DNA of 64,000 nt from Mesorhizobium sp. B4-1-4 (GTDB lineage: Bacteria > Pseudomonadota > Alphaproteobacteria > Rhizobiales > Rhizobiaceae), in assembly GCF_006439395.2 (NCBI RefSeq), contig NZ_CP083950.1, forward strand, positions 496,001 through 560,000, read 5' to 3'. The position numbers and the translations under genes are program-made. The notes below the pieces were generated by a model. The model saw only the letters and a program-made list of their open reading frames with translations, was not told the origin of the DNA and did not search any database. Below, one piece after another: positions 1 through 8,675 of this stretch (position 1 is its first letter; each line of letters starts with the position of its first letter).

Positions 1-561
1 TTCGCATGCGGAACAGGTCGCATTACCAATGTCGCGGCTGGGCTCTTCGGCGAAGTGGTCGGCGTCGACGTCTCCAAATCCATGCTTGCCTGCGCGCGGG
101 TTCCCCACAATGTGAGGCTGCTTCACATCGATATGACAATGGAATCCCTCGACGAGACCTTCGATATCGTAACGGCATTTCGCTTCTTTCTGAATGCGGA
201 GGATCGACTGAAACAGGAGGCGCTGAGAGCGATAAATCTGCAGCTGAAAGACGGCGGACGGCTGGTGTGCAATATTCACATGAACGCGACGTCGCCCGTT
301 GGCCTGGTCTGTCGGCTGCTCAACCGGTTGTTTGGACGCACAATTCGCAACACGCTAAGCGAAGCGAGGTTCAAGGAGCTCCTGACCGCGTCGGGATTCC
401 TCGTCGAGGAGGTGATACCTTACGGTTATCTGCCCCGGCCGGGACGCCTCTTGCCAGGGCTGTGCGAGGCGTTGATGGAGCCTTTCGAGAAGGCGTCCAG
501 AACTCTTCGCATCCCCGGACAACTGGCGCAGCATTTCCTGGTTGTTGCGAAGAAGCGCTAG
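1..561 (+). CDS. Class I SAM-dependent methyltransferase, 5' end outside the window
   Basis: The reading frame is open from the first base and ends at TAG 559-561, giving 186 visible residues, so the start lies upstream of the window. Visible residues 2-7 read ACGTGR, the glycine-rich SAM-binding motif I. Asp23 in the stretch GVD follows at the spacing expected for the ribose-binding acidic residue. The rest has the usual Rossmann methyltransferase layout, with DIVTAF near motif II and GGRLV near motif III. The substrate cannot be told from sequence. A shorter GTG-initiated version from 55 would lose motif I and is not credible. A 357-base gap separates it from the type I secretion genes, so a shared operon is unlikely. 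Confidence 0.8.
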   Translation, partial: FACGTGRITNVAAGLFGEVVGVDVSKSMLACARVPHNVRLLHIDMTMESLDETFDIVTAFRFFLNAEDRLKQEALRAINLQLKDGGRLVCNIHMNATSPVGLVCRLLNRLFGRTIRNTLSEARFKELLTASGFLVEEVIPYGYLPRPGRLLPGLCEALMEPFEKASRTLRIPGQLAQHFLVVAKKR

Positions 562-918
562 AAAACGGAATCGCAAATGGCCCGGTGAAATGGCTACGAG
601 CCGGGAACCCGGCCCGCCCGCAGAGCGAATCACCCCCCCAAAAAAGATAATGCGGCGTCGCTCTCATTGACTGGAACGCTATCGATCCAGGCTTCCGGAA
701 CACCCTAGATGGCGGTTTTCCCCCGATTTGACGCGTCAGTTTCGGGTTTCTCTGGCTGGCGTCACGATTTCGCTGCATTTTGACCGAAGGGCACATACGT
801 TAGCGGGGCGTAATGTTAGAAAGCAAAGAGGGACAACGCTCCTGAAAACCAAAAATTTGTCCATGGCCGTCGGAGCCGATGGGCCTGCGCGACTATTTTT
901 TGCCAAAGGTCGCAGGTC
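562..918. other. Intergenic region before the type I secretion operon
   Basis: I see no credible gene in these 357 bases. A short perfect palindrome of 6-base arms lies at 600-613, and a C7-A6 homopolymer junction falls near 635-648. The promoter of the downstream exporter should be here, but no convincing -35/-10 pair stands out. A 64-codon frame at 728-922 has no family signature or ribosome-binding site. Confidence 0.5.
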
Positions 919-2673
919 ATGACCCCCGGTGGAAGACGCTCGCCCGATCTGCGCGCCGCCATGCTTGGCACTGCGCCTGGGCTGATAGGTGTTGGCCTGT
1001 TCTCGGCGGTCATAAACATTCTCGCCCTGACCGGCTCCGTCTATATGCTGCAAATCTACGATCGCGTTTTGCCTTCGCAGAGCATTCCGACACTTGTCGG
1101 ATTTACCATCGGAATGCTGGGCCTTTACGCGGTCTACGGGTTGCTGGATTTCGTGCGGCTTCGCCTCCTGGTTCGGATCGGCAATCGCCTCCACAGAAAT
1201 CTGCAGCAAAAGGTCTTCGGCCTCTCGCTCTCCTTGCCGCTTATCGGCGGGCAGGATGCGAGCCGGATACAGCCACTTCGTGACCTGGATCAGTTGCGCG
1301 GCTTCCTTTCCGGATTGGGACCGACCGTCATCTTCGACGCCCCGTGGATACCGTTCTATCTGCTGGTCATCTATCTCCTGCATCCTTCGCTCGGTCTGCT
1401 GGCAGCGAGCGGTGCGATTGTGGTCGTACTGCTCACCGTGGTGGCGGAGATCCTTGGCCGCGGACCTGCGGCGCGCGCGTCCGAGACACTTGTGTCGCAA
1501 CGGACCCTTGCCGATTCCGGCCGCCGCAACGCGGAGGTTGTGCGCGCGATGGGCCTTTCCGGACGGCTCGCCCGTCGCTGGGCCGAGATCAATCAATCAT
1601 ATCTCACGCACCAGGAACAGCTCTCCGATATTGTCGGCGCCACCGGTTCCCTGTCGCGGGCGCTGCGGATGGCTTTGCAATCCTGCGTTCTGGGGCTAGG
1701 TGCCTATCTCGTGATCGGGGGTGAAGCGTCCCCCGGTGTGATCATAGCATCTTCCATACTGCTGGGCCGCTCGTTGGCCCCGGTTGACGCGGCCATCGCA
1801 AACTGGAGGGGGTTTGTGGCGTTCCGGCAAAGCTATTCACAGCTGGCGGCGGCGTTGGCCGCCTTCGGCAGCCAGGGCGAACTCATGGAACTGCCGCGTC
1901 CACACGCAATGCTTGCGGTCGAGGAGTTGACCATAGTCCCGCCCGGTCAGCAAAGGCCGACCGTCACCAACGTCAGCTTCCACCTGTCCGGGGGAGCAGG
2001 GATGGCTATTGTTGGCCCAAGCGGCTCTGGCAAGACCACGCTGGTGCGCGCCTTGGTGGGTGTGTGGCAACCGCTTCGCGGAACGGTAAGGCTGGACGAG
2101 GCCTCGCTCGACCAATGGGGCCAGGAACAGCTTGGCGCTCATATCGGCTACCTGCCGCAAGATGTTGAACTGTTTGATGGAACGGTTGCCGATAATATTT
2201 CGCGATTTGGCGGCAAGGGCGACGCCAAGGGCGTGCTGGCTGCTGCCAGGGCCGCGGGCATCGACAAGATGATCATGCGCTTGCCGGATGGTTTTCAAAC
2301 ACGGGTAGGCGAGGGAGGGGCGGCCCTGTCGGCCGGACAGAGGCAACTTGTCGGACTTGCCAGGGCACTTTATGGCGACCCGTTTCTTGTCGTCCTCGAC
2401 GAGCCGAATTCAAACCTGGATGTTGACGGCGATGCCGCCCTGGCCGGCGCGATCCTGGCGGTACGCCGGCGCGGAGGCATCGTCATCGTTGTCGCGCACC
2501 GTCCTTCCGCCCTTACCAATATCGACAAGGTACTCGTAATGTCGAATGGCATGCTGCACTCCTTTGGCTCGCGCGAGGAGGTCCTGGCCAACGTGATCCG
2601 GCCCTTCCCCTCGGCCGCTGAACGGCCAGCGTCGGTGGTCCCGATGCAGAAAGGGGTGAGCGGTCATGCGTGA
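919..2673 (+). CDS. prsD: Type I secretion ABC permease/ATPase (PrtD/HlyB type)
   Basis: An inner-membrane ABC half-exporter that powers one-step secretion of proteins with C-terminal signals. The 584 residues match the PrtD group, which lacks the N-terminal C39 peptidase-like domain of HlyB. An exporter transmembrane domain (roughly residues 15-300) precedes a nucleotide-binding domain with Walker A GPSGSGKTT at 366-374, signature LSAGQ at 470-474 and Walker B ending in DEP at 494-496. The HlyD-type partner follows with overlapping ends. The ATG start has only a weak upstream AGGT. Rhizobial homologues (PrsD) export glycanases and RTX-like proteins, but no substrate gene or TolC-type channel is visible here. 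The symbol is by analogy with rhizobial prsDE. Confidence 0.88.
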   Translation: MTPGGRRSPDLRAAMLGTAPGLIGVGLFSAVINILALTGSVYMLQIYDRVLPSQSIPTLVGFTIGMLGLYAVYGLLDFVRLRLLVRIGNRLHRNLQQKVFGLSLSLPLIGGQDASRIQPLRDLDQLRGFLSGLGPTVIFDAPWIPFYLLVIYLLHPSLGLLAASGAIVVVLLTVVAEILGRGPAARASETLVSQRTLADSGRRNAEVVRAMGLSGRLARRWAEINQSYLTHQEQLSDIVGATGSLSRALRMALQSCVLGLGAYLVIGGEASPGVIIASSILLGRSLAPVDAAIANWRGFVAFRQSYSQLAAALAAFGSQGELMELPRPHAMLAVEELTIVPPGQQRPTVTNVSFHLSGGAGMAIVGPSGSGKTTLVRALVGVWQPLRGTVRLDEASLDQWGQEQLGAHIGYLPQDVELFDGTVADNISRFGGKGDAKGVLAAARAAGIDKMIMRLPDGFQTRVGEGGAALSAGQRQLVGLARALYGDPFLVVLDEPNSNLDVDGDAALAGAILAVRRRGGIVIVVAHRPSALTNIDKVLVMSNGMLHSFGSREEVLANVIRPFPSAAERPASVVPMQKGVSGHA

Positions 2674-2684
2674 GGTCCTGTTCC

Positions 2685-4043
2685 ATGTCTGACGCGACGA
2701 TGTTCTCATATGCGCCGATTGGCGATGGTAGCCGAAGGACCGAGGCCAGTTCGGCCGATGCGCGGGATGATATCCGGGCCAACCTGATCCTGGGCGTCGC
2801 GGTCACGGTTCTGTTGATCGCCGGCGGAGGGCTTTGGCTCGGTTTGACCAAAATCGCCGGCGCGGTGATTGCGCCTGCCACGGTGGTGGTCGAAACCAAT
2901 ATCAAGAAAGTCCAGCATCTGAACGGCGGCACCATCGGCGGTATCTTCGCGCAAGATGGAGACCATGTGCGGGCGGGCGATGTGGTGGCCAGGCTGGACG
3001 ACACGCTGACTCGGGCCAATCTGCAGATAATCAGTGAGGACCTCGATCGCGCGACCGTTCGTCTTGCGCGGCTGGAAGCCGAGCGGCAAGGCCTGCCGGA
3101 TATGCAGCTTCCGTCCAGCCTTCAGACGCGGATGGGCGACCCGGAACTGGCTGCACTCGTCAGCGGCGAACGCGCCCTGTTCGAAAGCCGCGCTGCCGCG
3201 TTGACGGGGCAGAAGGCGCAGTTGCAAAGCCGCTCAAAACAACTTGAACGCCAGATCGATGGCCTCAAGGCACAGCAGGCCGCGGAAGATCAATCCGTGA
3301 CCCTGCTGGACGCGGATCTTGTCGACGTCCAGGCGCTTTTTTCCAAAAAACTGGTGTCCAAGGAGCGGCTGAGCAACATCAGGTTGGATGCCACCCGGGC
3401 GCACGGAGAGTCAGGGCGTCTCGCGGCGGCGGTCGCCGAGGCGCAGGCCCGGATCAGCGAGACCGAATTGCAAATTCTTCAGCTCGATGAACAAAGGCGC
3501 AGTGAGGTAACCAGCGAGCTACGCGAAACGGAAGCCAAGCAGACCGAACTCAATGAGCGCAAGGTTGTGGCGCAAGACGAGTTGACCAAAACCACCATCC
3601 GCGCTCCGCAATCGGGAACGGTGCAGGAATCCACCATCCACACAATCGGCGGCGTGATCGCTCCTGGGGAAGTGCTCATGATGATTGTTCCCGACGCCGA
3701 CAACCTCGTCGTCGACGCGCTGATTCCTCCCTCACGCATAGATGACATTCGACCAGGCCAGCGGGTCTCGATCCGTTTTCCGGCTTTCGATTCCGGCACC
3801 ACGCCTGCTTGCCAGGGATCGGTCAAACGCATCTCTGCCGATCTGATCAAGGATCAACAGCGCCAGCTCTCGTATTTCTCGGCGCGTATCAACGTCGAGA
3901 ACAAGGCGGCCTGCCTGACCGATGCCAAGGTGCTCAAACCAGGCATGCCGGCGGAGGTTCATATAAGCACCGACGAACGCAGCGTCTGGTCCTATCTGCT
4001 GAAGCCGCTCACGGATCAGATGTCGAGGGCCTTCCGCCAATGA
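2685..4043 (+). CDS. prsE: HlyD-family periplasmic adaptor of type I secretion
   Basis: Membrane-fusion protein that should link the ABC exporter to an outer-membrane channel. The 452 residues show a cytoplasmic N-terminus, one transmembrane helix at about 34-53, a lipoyl-like half, a long coiled-coil hairpin rich in Gln, Glu and Arg (about 110-300), the second lipoyl half with APQSG, and a C-terminal beta-barrel region. I chose ATG 2685 because GAGG lies nine bases upstream. A GTG at 2670 overlaps the exporter stop and would add five residues. The pair is clearly one operon. The frame ends about 100 bases before a palindrome shared with the convergent gene. Confidence 0.87.
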   Translation: MSDATMFSYAPIGDGSRRTEASSADARDDIRANLILGVAVTVLLIAGGGLWLGLTKIAGAVIAPATVVVETNIKKVQHLNGGTIGGIFAQDGDHVRAGDVVARLDDTLTRANLQIISEDLDRATVRLARLEAERQGLPDMQLPSSLQTRMGDPELAALVSGERALFESRAAALTGQKAQLQSRSKQLERQIDGLKAQQAAEDQSVTLLDADLVDVQALFSKKLVSKERLSNIRLDATRAHGESGRLAAAVAEAQARISETELQILQLDEQRRSEVTSELRETEAKQTELNERKVVAQDELTKTTIRAPQSGTVQESTIHTIGGVIAPGEVLMMIVPDADNLVVDALIPPSRIDDIRPGQRVSIRFPAFDSGTTPACQGSVKRISADLIKDQQRQLSYFSARINVENKAACLTDAKVLKPGMPAEVHISTDERSVWSYLLKPLTDQMSRAFRQ

Positions 4044-4146
4044 ACCACCGGAAGCGAGCCGCAAATACGAGCGCCTCTTCCCCCTGGAGCAATCCAGGAA
4101 AAAGTGCGTAGCGGCTTTCCGTCCGAAACTATGTAAAAACAAGGAG

Positions 4147-4189
4147 TTAGAGCGGATCAACGATTCTATCAAACGCTGAACCGCTCTAA
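4147..4189. repeat. 43-base palindrome between convergent genes, probable bidirectional terminator
   Basis: The outer arms TTAGAGCGG (4147-4155) and CCGCTCTAA (4181-4189) are perfectly complementary, and pairing continues inward with two mismatches. The ends carry TTA/TAA, giving a stem-loop on either strand. The right arm contains the stop codon of the leftward coiled-coil gene (4186-4188). It resembles a palindrome I associate with many rhizobial intergenic regions, but family membership is from memory. Confidence 0.65.
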
Positions 4190-5607
4190 GACCCGGTGAG
4201 CGCCCTGCGACGAACGCGGCGCGCGGCCCGCGCTGTTCGCTCTGCCGTTACGGGAGCCTTGGCCACATCGATCTTGTGCGGCAAGCCGTTTGTGGCCACA
4301 TGGAGTCTCTCAAAGGGTAGCAATTCCCTGATCCGGGCGTTGACCAATGCAATTTCGGCCCGCAGGTCTTCGCATTCCTGCCGGCGGATATCGAGTTGTA
4401 TCTGATCGGACGCCTGCTGCAGTGAAAGCTGTGAGAAATTGGCGGTTAGCTTCGAAAGGTTCTGCTTGTCGGTTTCGGCCTCCTTGGTGAGAGCAGCCAA
4501 CCTTTCATCCGCGACCTGCTTTTCCGCCACGGCGTCGCTCCATTGATGCTTGAGCTTGGCGATCTCATCCGAGGCTTCTTTATTTGCGCTTGACGCGACC
4601 TCCAGTCGCGACTGGAGGTTCTGAATCTCGGAACGCAATCCTCTGATCTCGGCACGGTAGCGCTCGATCTCGGCGTTCTTGTCCGCCTCCGTGATACGGG
4701 CGGCTTCCGTCACCTCCGACAGTTTTGCCTGGGCGACCTCAAGCGACGTATGGAGCCGTGTCGCTTCCTTTTCGCTCCTGCCGAGCGCACCCAGCATTTC
4801 GGAGTTTCGCGCCGCTTCGTTGGCGTGGATCGTGGAGAAGGCGTCGAGTCTGTGCCGCGCTTCATCTTCCCGCTTTAGCGCCTTTTCGAGGTCGATCGAC
4901 AGGCTGACATTCTTTTCCCGCAGCAGTTTGTTTTCGCGCGCGCGCCTGTCAGCCTCGACGGTTACGGCGGCAAGCGTGTTTGTGAGGTCTCCAAATTCCG
5001 CTTCGCTTTTTGCGTTCGCGTTCGCTGCTTCCACGAGTTCCAGCCTTGCCGCGGCCAGTGCGCCGCGAAGCGCCTCGCTGTCTTGAACCAGGCTTGTCTC
5101 GCGCTGCTGCAAAGTCTCCACAATGCTTTCCCGCTCATGCTGCCTTCGGTTCAGGTCATTGAGCTTGTCCGACAGGACCCTTTGCTCCGCCGTCAGGCTC
5201 TGATTCGTCAGTTCCAGTTCGTTGGCGCGGAGAATGTCGGCGTGAAGGATATGGAAGAATTCGCGGGTCAGGTGATGCGTGCTTGCGATCTCCGACAGTC
5301 TCGCGTTGATGTCCTCGAAATGGACCTTCGCATCGCGAAACAGCCCATCGAAGGACGTCAAGGCGGCCATACGGCTCTGCGTATGAGAGGTCAGCCGTCG
5401 CGCGGTTTTCGAGGTGCTCGCGTCGTCTTCGGTTTGCGCGCCCTCGTCCTGCTCCATGGACGCCTCGCCCAGGACATCGTTCTCTGCCGGCGCCGACAGG
5501 TCATCCAAACCAATGCACTCGTCGACGGCGTCCGCCAAGTCAGCTTCGAGTTCCTCGAATGACTTCTCCGCGTTATCGGCTCGCCTGATCAGATCCCTGA
5601 GCTTCAT
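4186..5607 (-). CDS. Large coiled-coil protein of unknown function
   Basis: No enzyme domain is recognisable in the 473 residues. Residues 1-75 are acidic and low in complexity. About 95-430 is a continuous heptad-rich coiled coil loaded with Glu, Ala, Leu, Lys and Arg. The last 45 residues turn basic, with many Arg. There is no signal peptide or membrane helix, so a cytoplasmic scaffold or filament-like role is possible, with the basic tail perhaps contacting nucleic acid or membrane. It is convergent with the type I secretion operon and shares the terminator palindrome with it, so co-regulation is not implied. Proteins like this are often called chromosome-segregation-ATPase-like purely because of the coil; no ATPase motif is present. 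Confidence 0.75.
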   Translation of the reverse strand: MKLRDLIRRADNAEKSFEELEADLADAVDECIGLDDLSAPAENDVLGEASMEQDEGAQTEDDASTSKTARRLTSHTQSRMAALTSFDGLFRDAKVHFEDINARLSEIASTHHLTREFFHILHADILRANELELTNQSLTAEQRVLSDKLNDLNRRQHERESIVETLQQRETSLVQDSEALRGALAAARLELVEAANANAKSEAEFGDLTNTLAAVTVEADRRARENKLLREKNVSLSIDLEKALKREDEARHRLDAFSTIHANEAARNSEMLGALGRSEKEATRLHTSLEVAQAKLSEVTEAARITEADKNAEIERYRAEIRGLRSEIQNLQSRLEVASSANKEASDEIAKLKHQWSDAVAEKQVADERLAALTKEAETDKQNLSKLTANFSQLSLQQASDQIQLDIRRQECEDLRAEIALVNARIRELLPFERLHVATNGLPHKIDVAKAPVTAERTARAARRVRRRALTGS

Positions 5608-6230
5608 GCCCTACATCCCCCTACGGCATGCCTGGACCCAGCAAGGCACGCGGACTGAGATACCCTTTGTATCGGGAGATCCGTTGAGCGTCTTCGTGCA
5701 ATCAAACGATGCCAAGCTCCGGCGATCTAGCGCTGTCACCGCAGGAATCGTCGAGAACTCGCGAGGCAGGCCTGGGGTTTGATGGTGGTCGATCACCTGC
5801 AAGGGCTGCCTGGAGGCTCTCGCGTCAGGCAGCCCTTCTTGCGTTCATCCTGACGTCACCTGTTGCCTGAATTCAGCGCCGCTTTATCGGGCGGCCCGAC
5901 AGCCTCTTGGAGGGGGGCATCAGGCGGCCGGGCCTAACCGGCGGTTGGGTGTGTTTTGGTTTGCCGGCTGAGCCACCCTGCACCTCATTCGATGAACGCG
6001 CATCATTCAAACGAACACTGCCGTCGCGATAGGCACCACTCAACCAACTACGTCAGGCCCCAGCCCCGGACCAGCGTCCACTTGGATCAGCCGGTTTCAA
6101 GCACGAGAGTCCGGGCTCCGATTAACGCATTGGGCTCCTTCAAATGAACGATCAGCCCGTTATCAAGGAAGGATAATGTGGGCTTTTACGGCAATAAGGC
6201 CGGGATTCTGCCGGCTATGGAGGCAACGCC
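5608..6230. other. Long non-coding region upstream of glmS
   Basis: These 623 bases contain no convincing gene. Short frames at 5611-5802 (minus) and 5956-6147 (plus) lack family features. A strong hairpin lies at 5801-5837. Close to glmS, AAGGAAGGA at 6165-6173 precedes ATG 6176, which could open a 46-codon leader frame running into glmS out of frame. The glmU gene that I would expect beside glmS in related bacteria is absent. Confidence 0.5.
5801..5837 (+). terminator. Strong 12-base-pair hairpin, terminator-like
   Basis: Arms AAGGGCTGCCTG (5801-5812) and CAGGCAGCCCTT (5826-5837) pair perfectly around a 13-base loop. Only a short pyrimidine stretch follows, so it is not a textbook intrinsic terminator. 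No annotated gene ends just before it on either strand, which leaves an unrecognised small RNA or an mRNA leader structure as options. The strand is a guess. Confidence 0.45.
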
Positions 6231-8054
6231 ATGTGCGGTATCGTTGGGATCGTCGGCCACTCACAGGTTGCGCCGCTCATCGTCGCTGCGCTGAAGCGTC
6301 TGGAATATCGCGGCTATGATTCGGCCGGCATCGCCACCGTCGAGCGTGGCAAGCTTGCCCGCCGGCGCGCCGAGGGCAAGCTGGTCAATCTCGAGCGCCG
6401 ACTCAGGGACGAGCCGCTCGACGGCACCATCGGCATCGGCCACACGCGCTGGGCAACGCATGGCGTGCCCAACGAGACCAACGCGCATCCGCATTTCTCC
6501 GAAGGCGTGGCCATCGTCCACAACGGCATCATCGAGAATTTCGCCGAACTGCGCGACGAGCTGACGCGCGACGGCTATTCCTTCGCCTCGCAGACCGACA
6601 CCGAGGTCGTCGCCCATCTGGTGGCGCGCGAGATGGCCAGGGGGCTGCAGCCGGTCGAGGCCGCGCACCAGGCGCTGAAGCGGCTGGAGGGCGCCTTTGC
6701 GCTGGCCATCATGTTCAGGGGCGACGACAACCTGATCGTCGGCGCCCGCAACGGGCCGCCGCTCGCCGTCGGCCATGGCGATGGCGAGATGTTTTTGGGC
6801 TCCGACGCCATCGCGCTCGCCCCGTTCACCAATTCGATCACCTATCTTGAGGACGGCGACTGGGCGGTGGTGCGCCGCGACGGCGTCGCCATCTTCGACA
6901 TCGGCGGCAAAAAGGTCGACCGCAAGCGCCAGCAATCGCTGTCGACCAGCTTCATGGTCGACAAGGGCAACCGCCGCCATTTCATGGAGAAGGAAATCCA
7001 TGAACAGCCCGAGGTGATCTCGCATACGCTGGCCCACTATGTCGATTTCGTCTCCGGCGTCTCGAAGCCGCTCGACCTGCCGTTCGATTTCGCCAAGATC
7101 GGCCGGCTGGCGATCTCGGCCTGCGGCACCGCCTATCTCGCCGGCCTGATCGGCAAATACTGGTTCGAACGCTATGCGCGGCTGCCGGTCGACATCGATG
7201 TCGCCTCGGAGTTCCGCTATCGCGAGATGCCGCTGTCGGGCAACGATGCCGCCTTCTTCATCTCGCAGTCGGGCGAGACCGCCGACACGCTGGCCTCGCT
7301 GCGCTACTGCCGCAAGGCCGGCATGAAGATCGGCGCCGTGGTCAATGTGCGCGAATCGACCATGGCGCGCGAATCCGACGTCGTGCTGCCCACACTTGCC
7401 GGTCCCGAGATCGGCGTCGCCTCGACCAAGGCCTTCACCTGCCAGCTGTCGGTGCTGGCCTCGCTTGCGGTGCGCGCCGGCGTGGCGCGCGGCGCGATCT
7501 CGACGGATGAGGAAAAGACCCTGGTGCGGGCGCTTTCGGAAGCACCGCGCTATGCCAACCAGGTGCTCAAGCTCGAGGCGCAGATCGAACGCATCGCGCG
7601 GGACCTGTCACGCTATTCCGATGTGCTCTATCTCGGCCGCGACACCAATTTCCCGCTGGCCATGGAAGGGGCGCTGAAGCTCAAGGAAATCTCCTACATC
7701 CACGCCGAAGGCTATGCGGCCGGCGAACTGAAGCACGGGCCGATCGCGCTGATCGACGAGAACATGCCGGTCATCGTCATTGCCCCGCATGACCGCATCT
7801 TCGAAAAGACGGTGTCGAACATGCAGGAGGTGGCGGCGCGCGGCGGCAAGATCATCCTGATCACCGACGCCAGGGGAGCGGCGCAGGCGAGCGTGACCAC
7901 GATGGAGACGATCGTGCTGCCGGACGTGCCCGAAATCATCTCGCCGATCATCTACGCGCTGCCGATCCAGATGCTGGCCTACTTCACCGCCGTGTTCATG
8001 GGCACCGATGTCGACCAGCCGCGCAACCTGGCGAAGTCGGTGACGGTGGAGTAG
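6231..8054 (+). CDS. glmS: Glutamine--fructose-6-phosphate aminotransferase (isomerizing)
   Basis: Makes glucosamine-6-phosphate from fructose-6-phosphate and glutamine, the first step towards UDP-GlcNAc for peptidoglycan and LPS. The 607 residues are full length for the family. Cys2 of MCGIVGIVG is the N-terminal glutaminase nucleophile after Met removal. The typical LEYRGYDSAGIA follows, then two SIS sugar-isomerase domains (about 285-420 and 455-595) with SQSGETADT, and the C-terminal block DQPRNLAKSVTVE. ATG 6231 is preceded by GGAGG. In rhizobia a second GlmS copy (NodM) serves Nod-factor synthesis; no nod genes are seen here, so the housekeeping role is preferred, although the missing glmU neighbour is unusual. 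Confidence 0.96.
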   Translation: MCGIVGIVGHSQVAPLIVAALKRLEYRGYDSAGIATVERGKLARRRAEGKLVNLERRLRDEPLDGTIGIGHTRWATHGVPNETNAHPHFSEGVAIVHNGIIENFAELRDELTRDGYSFASQTDTEVVAHLVAREMARGLQPVEAAHQALKRLEGAFALAIMFRGDDNLIVGARNGPPLAVGHGDGEMFLGSDAIALAPFTNSITYLEDGDWAVVRRDGVAIFDIGGKKVDRKRQQSLSTSFMVDKGNRRHFMEKEIHEQPEVISHTLAHYVDFVSGVSKPLDLPFDFAKIGRLAISACGTAYLAGLIGKYWFERYARLPVDIDVASEFRYREMPLSGNDAAFFISQSGETADTLASLRYCRKAGMKIGAVVNVRESTMARESDVVLPTLAGPEIGVASTKAFTCQLSVLASLAVRAGVARGAISTDEEKTLVRALSEAPRYANQVLKLEAQIERIARDLSRYSDVLYLGRDTNFPLAMEGALKLKEISYIHAEGYAAGELKHGPIALIDENMPVIVIAPHDRIFEKTVSNMQEVAARGGKIILITDARGAAQASVTTMETIVLPDVPEIISPIIYALPIQMLAYFTAVFMGTDVDQPRNLAKSVTVE

Positions 8055-8068
8055 GTTTCATCCTTTCG

Positions 8069-8086
8069 TCATCCTCGGGCGGAGCA
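8069..8086. repeat. Fragment of an intergenic repeat at a gene-truncation boundary
   Basis: The 18 bases match, with one difference, the inverse complement of 18338-18355 beside the AsnC-type gene. There the repeat continues for about 30 more bases. Here it stops and runs straight into the interior of a broken ABC ATPase gene, which suggests that a deletion used the repeat as an end point. Confidence 0.5.
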
Positions 8087-8089
8087 GGC

Positions 8090-8602
8090 CTCCACAAGAG
8101 CTTCGGCACGGGAGAGCGGCGCACGGAAGTGCTGCGCGACATCAATCTTGATCTAGCCGACAACGAGTTCGTCTCGCTTGTCGGCATATCGGGTTGCGGC
8201 AAGAGCACGTTGCTGTCGATCGTGGCCGGACTGCAGGACTTCGACGCCGGCGAACTCAGCATCGACGGTGCCCCGATCCTGCAGCCGGGTCTCGACCGTG
8301 GCGTCGTCTTCCAGTCCTACACGCTGCTTCCCTGGCTGACGGCGCGGCAGAACATCGAGTTTGCCCTCAAGGCCGCGGGCTATGACCGGTCGGCCTGCCG
8401 CGAGATCTCGCTCAAGCATCTCGACCTCGTCAAGCTGTCGCAGAGTGCGGACCGCTATCCGTCCGAATTGTCGGGCGGCATGAAACAGCGCGTCGCCATT
8501 GCGCGTGCGCTTTCCTATCGCCCCAAGATGCTCCTGATGGACGAGCCCTTTGGCGCGCTCGATGCCTTGACCCGGCATCAGATGCAGGAATTGCTGACTC
8601 AG
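8090..8602 (+). pseudogene. Remnant of a nitrate/sulfonate/taurine-type ABC ATPase (SsuB/TauB/NrtD like)
   Basis: The translated stretch begins inside an ATPase, at HKSFGTGERRTEVLRDI, without a start codon or the first beta strands. It carries Walker A GISGCGKST, the Q-loop, signature LSGGMKQR, Walker B LLMDEP and the D-loop. Similarity stops after MQELLTQ, so the switch-loop histidine and the rest of the helical end are missing. The frame stays open to 8917 but reads through unrelated sequence antisense to the next gene. A GTG at 8129 could start a product, but it could not hydrolyse ATP normally. No cognate permease or binding protein is nearby. Confidence 0.8.
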
Positions 8603-8675
8603 AGGCGTCAAGGCGTCCCGAAATGGCATAGCATCCGCCCGTCTGGTCAACTGGCCGGGGTCTGGGGATCAGGGA

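Noticed and set aside
728..922. 64-codon plus-strand frame before the exporter
   Set aside because: No ribosome-binding site, no family similarity, and it overlaps the exporter start.
736..1596. Long minus-strand frame opposite the secretion ATPase
   Set aside because: It is a high-GC shadow of the real exporter gene: composition is full of Arg/Gln/Asp without any domain, and it overlaps the true gene throughout its second half.
5611..5802. 63-codon minus-strand frame upstream of the coiled-coil gene
   Set aside because: No ribosome-binding site, low-complexity composition and no recognisable domain.
5956..6147. 63-codon plus-strand frame before glmS
   Set aside because: Rich in His/Pro/Arg with no motif; likely chance.
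6231..8054. glmS as the symbiotic paralogue nodM
   Set aside because: No nod genes or nod-box-like sequence are visible; the missing glmU alone is weak evidence.
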